A stretch of 64,000 nt of DNA, taken from Anaerolineaceae bacterium (GTDB taxonomy: Bacteria; Chloroflexota; Anaerolineae; Promineifilales; Promineifilaceae). The notes under the pieces were generated by a model that saw only the letters and a program-made list of their open reading frames with translations, searched no databases and was not told where the DNA came from. Position 1 is the first letter of the stretch, and each line of letters begins with the position of its first letter. Below are positions 18,439 through 25,781 of this stretch, piece after piece. The translations under genes and the position numbers were made by a program. The stretch is taken from the NCBI GenBank assembly GCA_002699125.1, contig PABI01000136.1, positions 102,379 to 166,378 of the forward strand, in the 5' to 3' direction.

Positions 18439-18472
18439 AACGGCCGTTACCTATGGACAGATAACGGCCGTT
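18439..18472 (-). terminator. Hairpin built from two AACGGCCGTTA palindromes
   Basis: AACGGCCGTTA at 18439-18449 and TAACGGCCGTT at 18462-18472 form an 11-bp stem with a 12-nt loop; on the minus strand a TTTTGCATTT tract follows. It sits between the DUF4326 remnant and the 128-residue gene and could terminate the upstream transcript. Confidence 0.5.
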
Positions 18473-18496
18473 AAAACCAACAAGTTGATTGGCAAT

Positions 18497-18841
18497 TCAG
18501 GCAGATTGACGATGCAACCAGGCAGACGCAGCTTTCACCACATCACCGTGGCAAGGGCCAGGCTTACACCAACATATAAGTACAGATGACGGGCCAATAG
18601 ACCGCAATACGTCCAACACAGCTTTGTCACCAGCCTGAATGCGATCCCATAGCTATTGCCGATAATGGGGCAGGGTACGCCCACGACCACCAAAATCTTT
18701 GACCTTGAACGGATTTGCCAGGGGAGACTGTGACAACCCGGCTGTGCGGTTGGCTCGACCGATGTAGACCCAGCGATCACCGAAAGCCTGATTCAAGGCT
18801 GAGCTGGAGCCGTGCTGTTTGTAGTTGATAATCTGGCACAT
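18497..18841 (-). pseudogene. DUF4326-family gene with an in-frame amber stop
   Basis: Reading from the ATG at 18841 gives 62 codons with the DUF4326 pattern (WVYIGRANR, SPLANPFKVKD, TLPHYRQ), then TAG at 18653-18655, and then the same frame continues for ~51 codons as LWDRIQAGDKAVL and CWCKPGPCHGDVVKAA before a TGA at 18497. Both halves belong to one domain: the family normally has YRxWLW here, so TAG probably replaces a TGG Trp codon. DUF4326 proteins are small, common on plasmids and phages, with an unknown role. TAG also ends several intact genes here (for example at 6634 and 10492), so recoding is unlikely and this is probably a recent nonsense mutation or a sequencing error. Confidence 0.75.
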
Positions 18842-18844
18842 GAT

Positions 18845-19218
18845 TTACACTACCTGCTGCCGCGCTGCTTCCTGAGCCAACGCATCACACCGCTCATTAA
18901 GCGCATGGCCGCTGTGCCCGGCGACAACTTGCACGTTCAGGCGATGCCTGGCAGCCAATGCTCGCACCTGCTGCACCAGATCACGATTGGCCCTGGCTTT
19001 ACCGCCGTTCAACATAGTGGCCACGTACTGGCTGTCTGTGACCACCGTAACCTGGCAGCGGCAATGACCGCTTGCAGCTCCATGCGATTATTGGTGGCAT
19101 TTGCCTCACTGCCAGTGAGCGTCTTTTCATGTGCGCCGCTCTGCAAAATGGCAGCATATCCGCCAGGACCGGGATTCCCTTTGCAGGAACCGTCTGTGTA
19201 CAGAAAAACTTGATTCAT
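18845..19218 (-). pseudogene. rnhA: RNase HI gene split by a frameshift
   Basis: The N-terminal part starts at 19218 after AGGAGG and reads FLYTDGSCKGNPGPGGYAA and NRMELQAVIAA. The C-terminal part in another frame reads QVTVVTDSQYVA, GHSGHALNERCDALA and stops at 18845. Together they hold all RNase HI active-site residues (Asp of YTDG, Glu of RMEL, Asp of TDSQ, His of GHSGH, Asp of ERCD). Relative to the family about 7 residues are missing at the junction near 19060, so a short deletion shifted the frame. RNase HI removes RNA from RNA-DNA hybrids; beside an origin and a polymerase-like gene it would fit primer removal. As read, the enzyme is inactive unless frameshifting occurs. Confidence 0.8.
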
Positions 19219-19258
19219 ATTGAGCAAACCTCCTCTGCTTGAGTATGGGTAAACAAAA

Positions 19259-19293
19259 AGGCCGGTTGTAGACGCACTGTCTACAACCGGCCT
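19259..19293 (-). terminator. 15-bp perfect stem, probable terminator
   Basis: AGGCCGGTTGTAGAC (19259-19273) pairs with GTCTACAACCGGCCT (19279-19293) across GCACT. On the minus strand TTTTTG follows. It separates the origin region from the RNase HI gene, 40 bp upstream of that gene's start. Confidence 0.7.
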
Positions 19294-19441
19294 CATCTCA
19301 CCAGGCCTTTTAAAGCTTTATAAAGCCCTTCACAAAGCCCATGGCCGCAGGCCATTATGGGTAGCAAAAAGAGGGTGCTGCTCTATTTCCTGCCAGTTTG
19401 CTGTCAGATCCAACGTAACTGTAGAATAGAATGGTGTAGTA

Positions 19442-19500
19442 TCCCGTAAATAATGGCAGCCATCCCGTAAAAAGTGGCAGCCGTCCCGTAAATATTGGCA
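19442..19500 (+). repeat. Three direct 17-bp iterons, 21-bp period
   Basis: TCCCGTAAATAATGGCA (19442-19458), TCCCGTAAAAAGTGGCA (19463-19479) and TCCCGTAAATATTGGCA (19484-19500). The 21-bp period places all sites on one face of the helix. Confidence 0.9.
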
Positions 19501-19569
19501 ATAATGAACTTGCACCAGAGAAAAGCCTGTAGGATTTTTTACCGATCTGTAGGGCGTTTTGTAGGCTAC

Positions 19570-19703
19570 TGCCACTTATTACGGGACAAACGGCAGGTTG
19601 GCACCCCCTTTACAAGGAAATCGAGCGCCTATCATGATGCTTCTTTGCTTTCATTGCCATTATTTACGGGATATTTGGTAGGCCATTGCCACTTTTTACG
19701 GGA
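19570..19703 (-). repeat. Three inverted copies of the 17-bp iteron
   Basis: Copies at 19570-19586, 19655-19671 and 19687-19703 are reverse complements of the direct iterons; the second and third match direct copies 1 and 2 exactly. Spacing is irregular, unlike the direct array. Confidence 0.85.
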
Positions 19704-20421
19704 TCCTACAAATGGCAATCCAGCGTAACTGTAGAAAAAATGTCACGGTCAGAAGTGATAAACAACTCAGCCATTTCCGCACCTGTTTGCTTGCTGAAAT
19801 TTAGTTACTCGACCATAGCTCGCCGCTTTACCGCTTCTATTCTCGTTAATATTCGCGAGATGGCAGTGTTGATTGGCTTTGGGTTTGTTTAGAAAGCCCC
19901 TTTTTTCTCCAGTTACAATGGATAAAAAACATGTTTTCGGCAGTTATGCTGGATTATGAGACGTCAGATTCCGCTCATTTCCACTTTTTTGGGAAGTTTC
20001 TCGCTGTTCTTCACTAAAAATCGGCTTTTCTTTTCTACAGTTACGTTGGATCCGACATTTGCCCGTGACTCTCCCCTGCATGGTTGTAACGACCACGCAG
20101 GGTATGCGGTTTAGTGGACGCATGTGTGCTGTTCGGTCACAATGGTCATACTGTCCCCATAACGCAGCATATTCTATGGAAAGCGCATTCCCTTTTGAGA
20201 ATACTGCTCGTTTGGTCGACGGCCGTTACCACGTGATTGAGGAAGTGAATAGGATGGGCGATTGTATGCTGGTTCCCTTGTTTTCCGTGACGTAACCATG
20301 AATAAGCCTTGGGTACCCTTTCTCGAATTGAAAATTTTATGTAATATATCTTTATCGTGTTTATTGAGTGTCAAGAACCTGTAAATTAATTTCAAATTTA
20401 TGTGCTACTTAACGAATCATC

Positions 20422-20491
20422 CATCAATGACTACCGCAGCCCGGCGCAATTTGAAAACCTATCTTACGCGCGTGTTCACTAAACTCAGGTC
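20422..20491 (+). mobile_element. Possible remnant of an IS3-type transposase C-terminus
   Basis: A short plus-strand reading frame encodes SSINDYRSPAQFENLSYA before a stop, resembling the last residues of IS3-family OrfB transposases, which end in a (H)xxLxYxSPxxFE motif. Nothing else of an IS is visible. It lies just upstream of an inserted-looking two-gene unit. Confidence 0.35.
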
Positions 20492-20547
20492 ACGTCAGGG
20501 AAAACGAACCAGACATTCCGGTCTGAAAGATGAAATAGGAGCAACCC

Positions 20548-21528
20548 ATGACTGAAGAATTCAATGCTGTCATCTCGTTTGATCCGGCAATGACCGGTCT
20601 TGCCCCGACCAGTGAACGATTCCAACTCGCCGTCTTTTCCGAACGGAGAGAACGTGCGCTCTGCGAGCTGCGAACGCTGAGCGGTATCCCTGAACTCGCC
20701 CGTGGCCTGAAATCAGACCGTGTTTACAGACTCGTGGTTCCCGAGGGGAAGGTCTTGCAGAAAGGTAAGGATGGTCTGTATCGTGGAGTGGTTTACAGAA
20801 CCGATGGGAAGATATCTCAACATGCCAAATTTGAGAGGGTGCCCCCAAGTCTTGCGCGCGTTGCCTCTGCGGTGGGAACACAGATCATGCTTGTGAACAT
20901 CTCGATGCAGCTCAATCGTGTTGAAGAGGCCATCACCGCTGTGTCGGTGGAATTGCACAACGACCGGATCGGAGATGTACTTGCCGGTGTACAACAGTTC
21001 GAGGTGGCCATGCATATGGAGGCTGGCAGCCGTCGGGATGGAGCCATCCAGAACGCAATCCAGTCCTTAACCGAAGGACTGGTGAAGATAACTCTTGAAC
21101 TCGGCAGCAGGATTCGGGAGTTGCCGGAACCAACAAATACCTTTTGGGATAACTGGGGTGGAAGCAAATCAAAACTTGCCACTTCCCAACTTCGTTTGAC
21201 TGAGGATGCCTTCAAAGTAGCGGTCCACGGGGCCTCGGTCCTGGCCGAATGCTACGCCGCGCTTGAGGAGCCCCAGGCCGGCGTTGTGGCAATGACCCGC
21301 TGCCTGGAGAATATCTACTCCAGCGGAATCCCTAAAGCTGCTGAGAAGGCGCGCTTGGCCGAGGTGCAGGACCAGCGGCACTTGCCGGAAACTCCGTGGT
21401 TGCAATTCGATGAGAAGTATCTTGCCTTCTCTAATCGAGCCAAGCAGACAGCACTTGATGCCAAGACGCTCGAACAGGGGTCTGTGGCAATCGATTTTCA
21501 GGTGAATGAGTTGATGGAGGTACTATGA
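20548..21528 (+). CDS. Hypothetical protein, first gene of a two-gene plus-strand unit
   Basis: A 326-residue soluble protein with AGGAGCAACCC before its ATG. It has an N-terminal ~100-residue beta-rich part (VYRLVVPEGKVLQKGKDGLYR) and a long helical remainder with a coiled-coil-like stretch around residues 115-190. I do not recognise a family. It is on the opposite strand to its neighbours and overlaps a tiny zinc-ribbon/membrane protein gene (ATGA), so the pair is probably an inserted accessory unit. Its codon use lacks the interspersed ACGGCCGT palindromes. Confidence 0.75.
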   Translation: MTEEFNAVISFDPAMTGLAPTSERFQLAVFSERRERALCELRTLSGIPELARGLKSDRVYRLVVPEGKVLQKGKDGLYRGVVYRTDGKISQHAKFERVPPSLARVASAVGTQIMLVNISMQLNRVEEAITAVSVELHNDRIGDVLAGVQQFEVAMHMEAGSRRDGAIQNAIQSLTEGLVKITLELGSRIRELPEPTNTFWDNWGGSKSKLATSQLRLTEDAFKVAVHGASVLAECYAALEEPQAGVVAMTRCLENIYSSGIPKAAEKARLAEVQDQRHLPETPWLQFDEKYLAFSNRAKQTALDAKTLEQGSVAIDFQVNELMEVL

Positions 21529-21695
21529 GTACGTGTGAGTGTGGCAGACAACTTCGTGAAGATGAAAAGCAGTGTCCGGCTTGCGCCTCGAAGAAGTCGC
21601 ACGGGTGGAAGAAGGTAGCCGAGGCTATCGGAGCCGTGGTTGTCGGTGGTGCGGGAATCGCCATCTATATTCTAAAAGGTGGTAAGTCTGAGTGA
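21525..21695 (+). CDS. Small zinc-ribbon membrane protein
   Basis: A 56-residue protein overlapping the upstream stop by 4 bp (ATGA). Four cysteines (C4, C6, C17, C20) form a CxC...CxxC zinc-ribbon-like pair near the N-terminus, and residues 31-50 (VAEAIGAVVVGGAGIAIYIL) form one hydrophobic, probably membrane-spanning segment. The strict coupling suggests that it works with the 326-residue protein, perhaps recruiting it to the membrane. Function unknown. Confidence 0.65.
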   Translation: MSTCECGRQLREDEKQCPACASKKSHGWKKVAEAIGAVVVGGAGIAIYILKGGKSE

Positions 21696-21821
21696 CATTA
21701 TTTCAATAGAGGCAAAAGCTGATCTGAGCCCGGTCGGTATTTGACCAAAAAGATCTTTTCATGAAGAAACGGTGGCCAGACAACTTCTTTCCGCGACAAA
21801 ATCAGCGCGATATGCCTGATT

Positions 21822-22310
21822 TTATAACGCGACCGCACGTTGTTCATAAAATGCCAGTAACGCCGCTTTGGATGGGGGAATCTCGCCTTTGTACTCCTGG
21901 TAGCGGGCATACGTGTGCTGTTCGGTCAAGTTGTTAGCGGAGACGGCCGTCCCATCCCCGTAGCGCAGCGCATCCTCTGAAAAAGCATTTCTCATATGGC
22001 GATCCTGCCCTTTTTGAAGGCTGCCGCTAATCCGCGGTGACGGTGCTGCGCTCTTAGGTTGGCGGGTCTTGCGCGTCACGGGACGGCCGTTCGCCCCATC
22101 AGCCTGCTGTGGATGAATCCCAATGCCCTGAACGGGGCCGTTCTTGGGTTTGGCAGTTCCGTTGGACGCGCCATTCGGCTCGCTCGCTGTCGTCACTAGC
22201 AAGCTTGTGCTGAGCGGAGTCGAAGTATAAGGGGCAGTTGACCAACAACTTGCTGGTGGGTCATTATCCGCAGCACGTCCCAGGCGTAGAGATAAGCCAA
22301 AACGGCCGTT
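21822..22310 (-). pseudogene. Truncated duplicate of the C-terminal half of the gene at 23447-24592
   Basis: The minus-strand sequence matches the C-terminal region of the 381-residue protein in order: IHPQQADGANGRPVTRK, YGDGTAVSANNLTEQHTYARY and a final ALLAFYEQR. Nucleotide similarity continues to about 22310 (GCAGCACGTCCCAGGCGT, also at 23913), where it stops next to the KilA-N gene. The duplicate lacks the N-terminal half and any start; a GAGC..GTCGAAG-type repeat lies at the same position in both copies. It looks like a partial duplication left when the KilA-N gene was acquired. Confidence 0.75.
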
Positions 22311-22354
22311 ATTGGGCTGTGAAAATCGGAGAGGGGTTGGGACTGCGCGACAGA

Positions 22355-23173
22355 TTATTCCGTCAATTTCCTTACGGTTTGATCGCCAAGCAGTATCTTC
22401 ATTTGCTGAATGGCAATCTGATTCAAGCGAGTCAGTCGCGCGGCCTGTGACATGCCTTCGTTAATAAAAAGCGCATTTAAGTTTTCCAGATTCGCTAAAC
22501 AAACCAATTGTGACGCATTGGCATAATCGCGGATATTTCCTTCTTTGTCAGGATTTTGGGCGCGCCACTCCGCCGCAGTCTTGCCAAACAGTGCCATATT
22601 CAGCAGATCTGCTTCAGAAGCGTAAATGTAGCCAATTTGCTGCTTGCTCAGATGCGGCGGAATCAGGTTTTCTTTGATCGCGTCGGTGTGGATGCGATAG
22701 TTGATTTTGGTCAGGTTTCGGCGAATATCCCAACCCAACTGTTTTTTCTCTTCATCTTTCAGGCGCTGAAATTCTTTGATGAGGTAGAGCTTGAATCTGG
22801 GGGAGATCCATGATGCAAACTCGAAAGCAATATCTTTGTGGGCATATGTTCCTCCATACCGTCCCGCTTTGGCAACGATTCCTATGGCGTTTGTTTTGGT
22901 AACCCACTGCTTCACGGAAAGAATGAATCGGTTCAAGCCGGCTTGATTTTTAATTCCCTCGAATTCGAGGGAATTAAAATCGGGATTATAAATTTCTTCC
23001 CAGATGCCTAAAAACTCAATGCTGTTTTTATTTCTAAGCCAATTTTCGATTAAGGCAGACCCATTTTCAATGTCGCGCACCATATCGGTCAGAGATATAT
23101 AATCTTGTTCCTGATTGGTTAGGATCGTGATTTCGCTGCCTTGTACGTCAATCTTCGTCGTTTTCTTTGCCAT
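22355..23173 (-). CDS. KilA-N domain protein
   Basis: A 272-residue protein from the ATG at 23173 (the frame is open to 23236). The N-terminal part has the KilA-N pattern: DYISLTDMVRD, WLRNKNSIEFLGIWEEIYNP, and GRYGGTYAHKDIAFEFASWISPRFKLYLIKEF, followed by a helical C-terminal region. KilA-N is a DNA-binding domain found in phage and mobile-element proteins of mostly unresolved function. A 14-bp sequence resembling a LexA box lies ~135 bp upstream. It sits between a full gene (23447-24592) and a truncated duplicate of that gene's tail (21822-22310), so it seems to have entered with a duplication. Confidence 0.8.
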   Translation of the reverse strand: MAKKTTKIDVQGSEITILTNQEQDYISLTDMVRDIENGSALIENWLRNKNSIEFLGIWEEIYNPDFNSLEFEGIKNQAGLNRFILSVKQWVTKTNAIGIVAKAGRYGGTYAHKDIAFEFASWISPRFKLYLIKEFQRLKDEEKKQLGWDIRRNLTKINYRIHTDAIKENLIPPHLSKQQIGYIYASEADLLNMALFGKTAAEWRAQNPDKEGNIRDYANASQLVCLANLENLNALFINEGMSQAARLTRLNQIAIQQMKILLGDQTVRKLTE

Positions 23174-23307
23174 TTTATCTGCCTCGTGCTGGAGAATGTA
23201 TTTTTCGATGAGAGCGCATCTGTCAACAAGCCTCATCCAAGCCGCATTTGGTGAATTTTCGACATCAACAAATGAACCTGTTCGTTATTTTTTCATTATA
23301 TGCGATT

Positions 23308-23321
23308 AGAACATATGTACA
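23308..23321. promoter_or_regulatory. LexA-box-like 14-mer, copy 1
   Basis: AGAACATATGTACA, one mismatch from the GAACNNNNGTTC box of Gram-positive-type LexA. The identical 14-mer occurs at 38403-38416, also upstream of a minus-strand gene. Confidence 0.4.
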
Positions 23322-23446
23322 AGTGCGCTTAACAGGAAAACCTATTTAATCCCGACATGGCGAGAGGGGTTAACGAGTTCTTGCACCGTCAGGAGGATCC
23401 ATGCTGCAGGACCCTCACGCGGAGTAACAAAGCGCTCACCACTGTT

Positions 23447-24592
23447 TCACTGATCTGCAAACGCACGTTTTGGCATTATCCCTTTTGTCAAATCCGCAAC
23501 CGCCTGCGTCCGCTGCCGGTAAAAATCCAGGAGCGCAGTTTTGGACGTCGGCGCTGACTGTTTCTCCGCCAGATACTGTCGATACGTCTGCACCTCCGTC
23601 AGATTTTTCCCGTCAACCAGTGTTCCATTGCCATATTGAAGCGGTTGTTTAACCGCCGTGCTGCCATTGGTCGGACTGGTGGCTTTGCCGTTGGCTTGAC
23701 CACTGCCTTTACGCGTCACGGGACGGCCGTTCGCCACATCAGCCTGCTGCGGATGAATCCCATTGTCCTGGACCGGGCTATTCTCTGGTTTTACAGTTCC
23801 GGTTGGCGGGCCATTATGCTCGCTCGTCGTCGCTACCAGCAGGCTTGTGCTGAGCGGAGCCGAAGTATAGGGAGCAGGCTGTCCAACGGATTGTTGATGC
23901 ACCATCATCCGCAGCACGTCCCAGGCGTGGAGATAGGCCAGCACAGAAGCGGCCATACGACGGGCCTCGTACAGCTTAAAGCCGACATTGACCTCGACTT
24001 CCGGTTTGCCGTTGGGCGCGATCGCCCCTGTATTGGTCAGTTTGCCGGGACCGGTTTTGAGTTCGATGTACACGTTGTCACCTTTGACGGCGATCGACAG
24101 CACCCGGCTAACTGCGCCATTTCCATTCTGCGGCGGTGTGCCCTTGTATTCCTTATAGCTAAAGCCTTGCTCGCCGCGAGCCAGCGCGCCAAAGATGACC
24201 CGGGCATCGGCCAGGTCGAGAAAATGGTGACAGTGAGCATTCATGCCCTGATTTCGCCGATATGTCCCGGCGAAAAATCGCACCTTGCCGGCACCAATAC
24301 CCAGAGCATCTTCCATATGCAAAAAACGGGACTGCGTGATATGAGAATAAATACGGACACGGGTTAGGGTAGGGGCTGATTGGTTAGTCATAGGTTCGTC
24401 TCCTTGAGTTAAGAGGGTGTTGAGTAATTCAGGGGTGGTGTTGGCTGGTAATTCAATGGGGTTGGTAGGAACAATCCCTGCCTGGCGTAACAACTGCTCC
24501 AGATAGGCACTGCGCCTGAGGCTGGGTGCCATCTCCGGCTCATCATCGAATTGGGAGAGATATTCTTGTAGACGGTCTTCGAGTGGGTTCAT
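23447..24592 (-). CDS. Hypothetical plasmid protein
   Basis: A 381-residue protein starting at 24592 after AAGGAGCTG; its start overlaps the end of the DnaA-domain gene by 50 bp. The central part (RVRIYSHITQSRFLHMED to WDVLRMMVHQQ) is a compact domain with HCHHFLDLADARVIFG and an internal start-like ATG at about 24391 preceded by GGAGACGAACC, so a shorter product is possible. The C-terminal ~120 residues are low-complexity with Asn/Thr/Gly and end in a helical segment that is duplicated at 21822-22310. I do not recognise a family; the DnaA-like and helicase neighbours suggest DNA metabolism. Confidence 0.7.
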   Translation of the reverse strand: MNPLEDRLQEYLSQFDDEPEMAPSLRRSAYLEQLLRQAGIVPTNPIELPANTTPELLNTLLTQGDEPMTNQSAPTLTRVRIYSHITQSRFLHMEDALGIGAGKVRFFAGTYRRNQGMNAHCHHFLDLADARVIFGALARGEQGFSYKEYKGTPPQNGNGAVSRVLSIAVKGDNVYIELKTGPGKLTNTGAIAPNGKPEVEVNVGFKLYEARRMAASVLAYLHAWDVLRMMVHQQSVGQPAPYTSAPLSTSLLVATTSEHNGPPTGTVKPENSPVQDNGIHPQQADVANGRPVTRKGSGQANGKATSPTNGSTAVKQPLQYGNGTLVDGKNLTEVQTYRQYLAEKQSAPTSKTALLDFYRQRTQAVADLTKGIMPKRAFADQ

Positions 24593-24932
24593 TATCGCAG
24601 CTCCTTCGCATAGTTCTAACGCGGGGAATAAAACAAACCTCAACCTCATAGCCAACCATACCGGTCAACGTGCGGACGACAACCGGCTGTAACCGGTACG
24701 TAAGCCATTCGTAGGCATACTGGTTTCGTACGACAACAACCAAAAAGGCCGGGCTGCTGGCTCCAGGAATCACCCGGCTATCTACCAACCAGGCATTGAA
24801 GGTGGCCTTTGTCATTTGCTGTTTTAGTTCGCCCAGGGCGATTTGCCAGAGAGTTTCCGGCAGGTGGGGTGGGGGAAGCAACGGTCGTTGTTGGCTTGCC
24901 GCATCGGCAATCCCCGGATGGGCTTTGAGCAT
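24543..24932 (-). CDS. Stand-alone DnaA domain-I-like protein
   Basis: A 129-residue protein with AAAGGAATAACGCT before the ATG. Residues ~25-100 (LWQIALGELKQQMTKATFNAWL, then FLVVVVRNQYAYEWL) fit the N-terminal domain of DnaA, which mediates self-interaction and helicase loading. The AAA+ and DNA-binding domains of DnaA are absent, so it is not an initiator by itself. On a plasmid with an iteron origin it could recruit host DnaA or helicase, or act as a competitor. It ends within the start region of the following gene. The basic Arg-rich tail after residue 100 is unlike DnaA. Confidence 0.65.
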   Translation of the reverse strand: MLKAHPGIADAASQQRPLLPPPHLPETLWQIALGELKQQMTKATFNAWLVDSRVIPGASSPAFLVVVVRNQYAYEWLTYRLQPVVVRTLTGMVGYEVEVCFIPRVRTMRRSCDNEPTRRPSTRISLPIR

Positions 24933-24958
24933 AGCGTTATTCCTTTTCGCCGGGCGAT

Positions 24959-25759
24959 TCAGAAAAGAGAGAGGTGGGGCGCGGCTTCTTCGCCAGACGG
25001 CCGTTTCCGCGTGGATGCACCGGTCGGACTGGCCAACATTCGTCGTAGGCCTTGCTGTTGCCGGTATTGCCGGTAGGAAACAGCGCCCAACTGCACCAGG
25101 CGGTTGTGAGCCTCAACGACGAGCGGGGTGGTGGGGTGTCCGGTTCTCATGCCTTTCGGTGGCCGGGCATCACCGCTATTCATGAGGTCCAGGAAATCGT
25201 AGAGGATGGTTTCATCCGCTTCGGCGGCGATCATTTCCCTCGGCAGCGCCCGCATATGCCGGTTCTCTTTCCAGTAACGGTCACTGGAATGCGCTCGACA
25301 CTGTAGCCGCTGCCAGGCATCTATCCATCCGGCCAGGCTGTCCCATGACAGGCGTGTGCCCGGCGTGGTGATAACATGTCCCGGCCGCCATTTCTCTGCC
25401 TCTGCTTGCAGTCGCTTTTCTTCGGCTCGGATATCCTCAATAGTAGCGGCCGGCGTCTCCACCGGAACGCGCTCCCAGGTGATGTCGTCATAAGGGGCCA
25501 GCAGGGTCGCCCCACCCGGCAACCGGAGATGGTATTGACCAGGGTATGTTTCAGCCACCCAAACAATCCAACCGGCCCGCACGCGGGGCACGGCCGCTGG
25601 CGGCTTGGTAAGCCTGGCCTTGAAAACAGCCAGCGCCAGCCGCAAGCCGGGGAAGACCTGTTGTTCCTCTGGTGTCAAATGACGCAGGCTGTAACGGGCA
25701 ATCATTTCATCTTCCGGCCAGGGATAAGCAGGAATGGCTATGTCAACCGGTTGTCCCAT
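24959..25759 (-). CDS. Hypothetical plasmid protein
   Basis: A 266-residue soluble protein with AAGGGGAAGTAAC before the ATG. The first ~125 residues contain a conserved-looking beta region (AGWIVWVAETYPGQYHLRLPGG), the middle has KWRPGHVITTPGTRLSWDSLAGWIDAWQRLQCR, and the C-terminus is basic and low-complexity. No family recognised. It lies 22 bp downstream of the methyltransferase-helicase gene and 26 bp before the DnaA-domain gene, so all are probably in one operon. Confidence 0.7.
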   Translation of the reverse strand: MGQPVDIAIPAYPWPEDEMIARYSLRHLTPEEQQVFPGLRLALAVFKARLTKPPAAVPRVRAGWIVWVAETYPGQYHLRLPGGATLLAPYDDITWERVPVETPAATIEDIRAEEKRLQAEAEKWRPGHVITTPGTRLSWDSLAGWIDAWQRLQCRAHSSDRYWKENRHMRALPREMIAAEADETILYDFLDLMNSGDARPPKGMRTGHPTTPLVVEAHNRLVQLGAVSYRQYRQQQGLRRMLASPTGASTRKRPSGEEAAPHLSLF

Positions 25760-25781
25760 GTTACTTCCCCTTCTTTGCTTT

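Larger units (their letters stand above)
19407..20052. other. Candidate iteron-type replication origin
   Basis: A 650-bp stretch without a convincing gene holding two repeat families. Family 1, consensus TCCCGTAAAWADTGGCA: three direct copies at 19442, 19463 and 19484 spaced exactly 21 bp, and three inverted copies at 19570-19586, 19655-19671 and 19687-19703. Family 2, GATCCAACGTAACTGTAGAA: 19407-19426, 19717-19736 (two mismatches), inverted and exact at 20033-20052, and a weaker inverted copy near 19905-19923. Regular helical spacing and flanking AT-rich DNA are typical of plasmid origins bound by a Rep protein. Two of the inverted family 1 copies are exact complements of direct copies. No adjacent Rep family is recognisable; the polymerase-like gene or the DnaA-domain protein may serve. 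Confidence 0.8.

Noticed and set aside
19442..19703. Possible CRISPR array
   Set aside because: Repeats are 17 bp with 4-bp spacers in both orientations; this fits iterons, not CRISPR.
19686..19892. A 68-codon plus-strand frame inside the origin
   Set aside because: It begins within an iteron, has no ribosome-binding site and no recognisable protein features.
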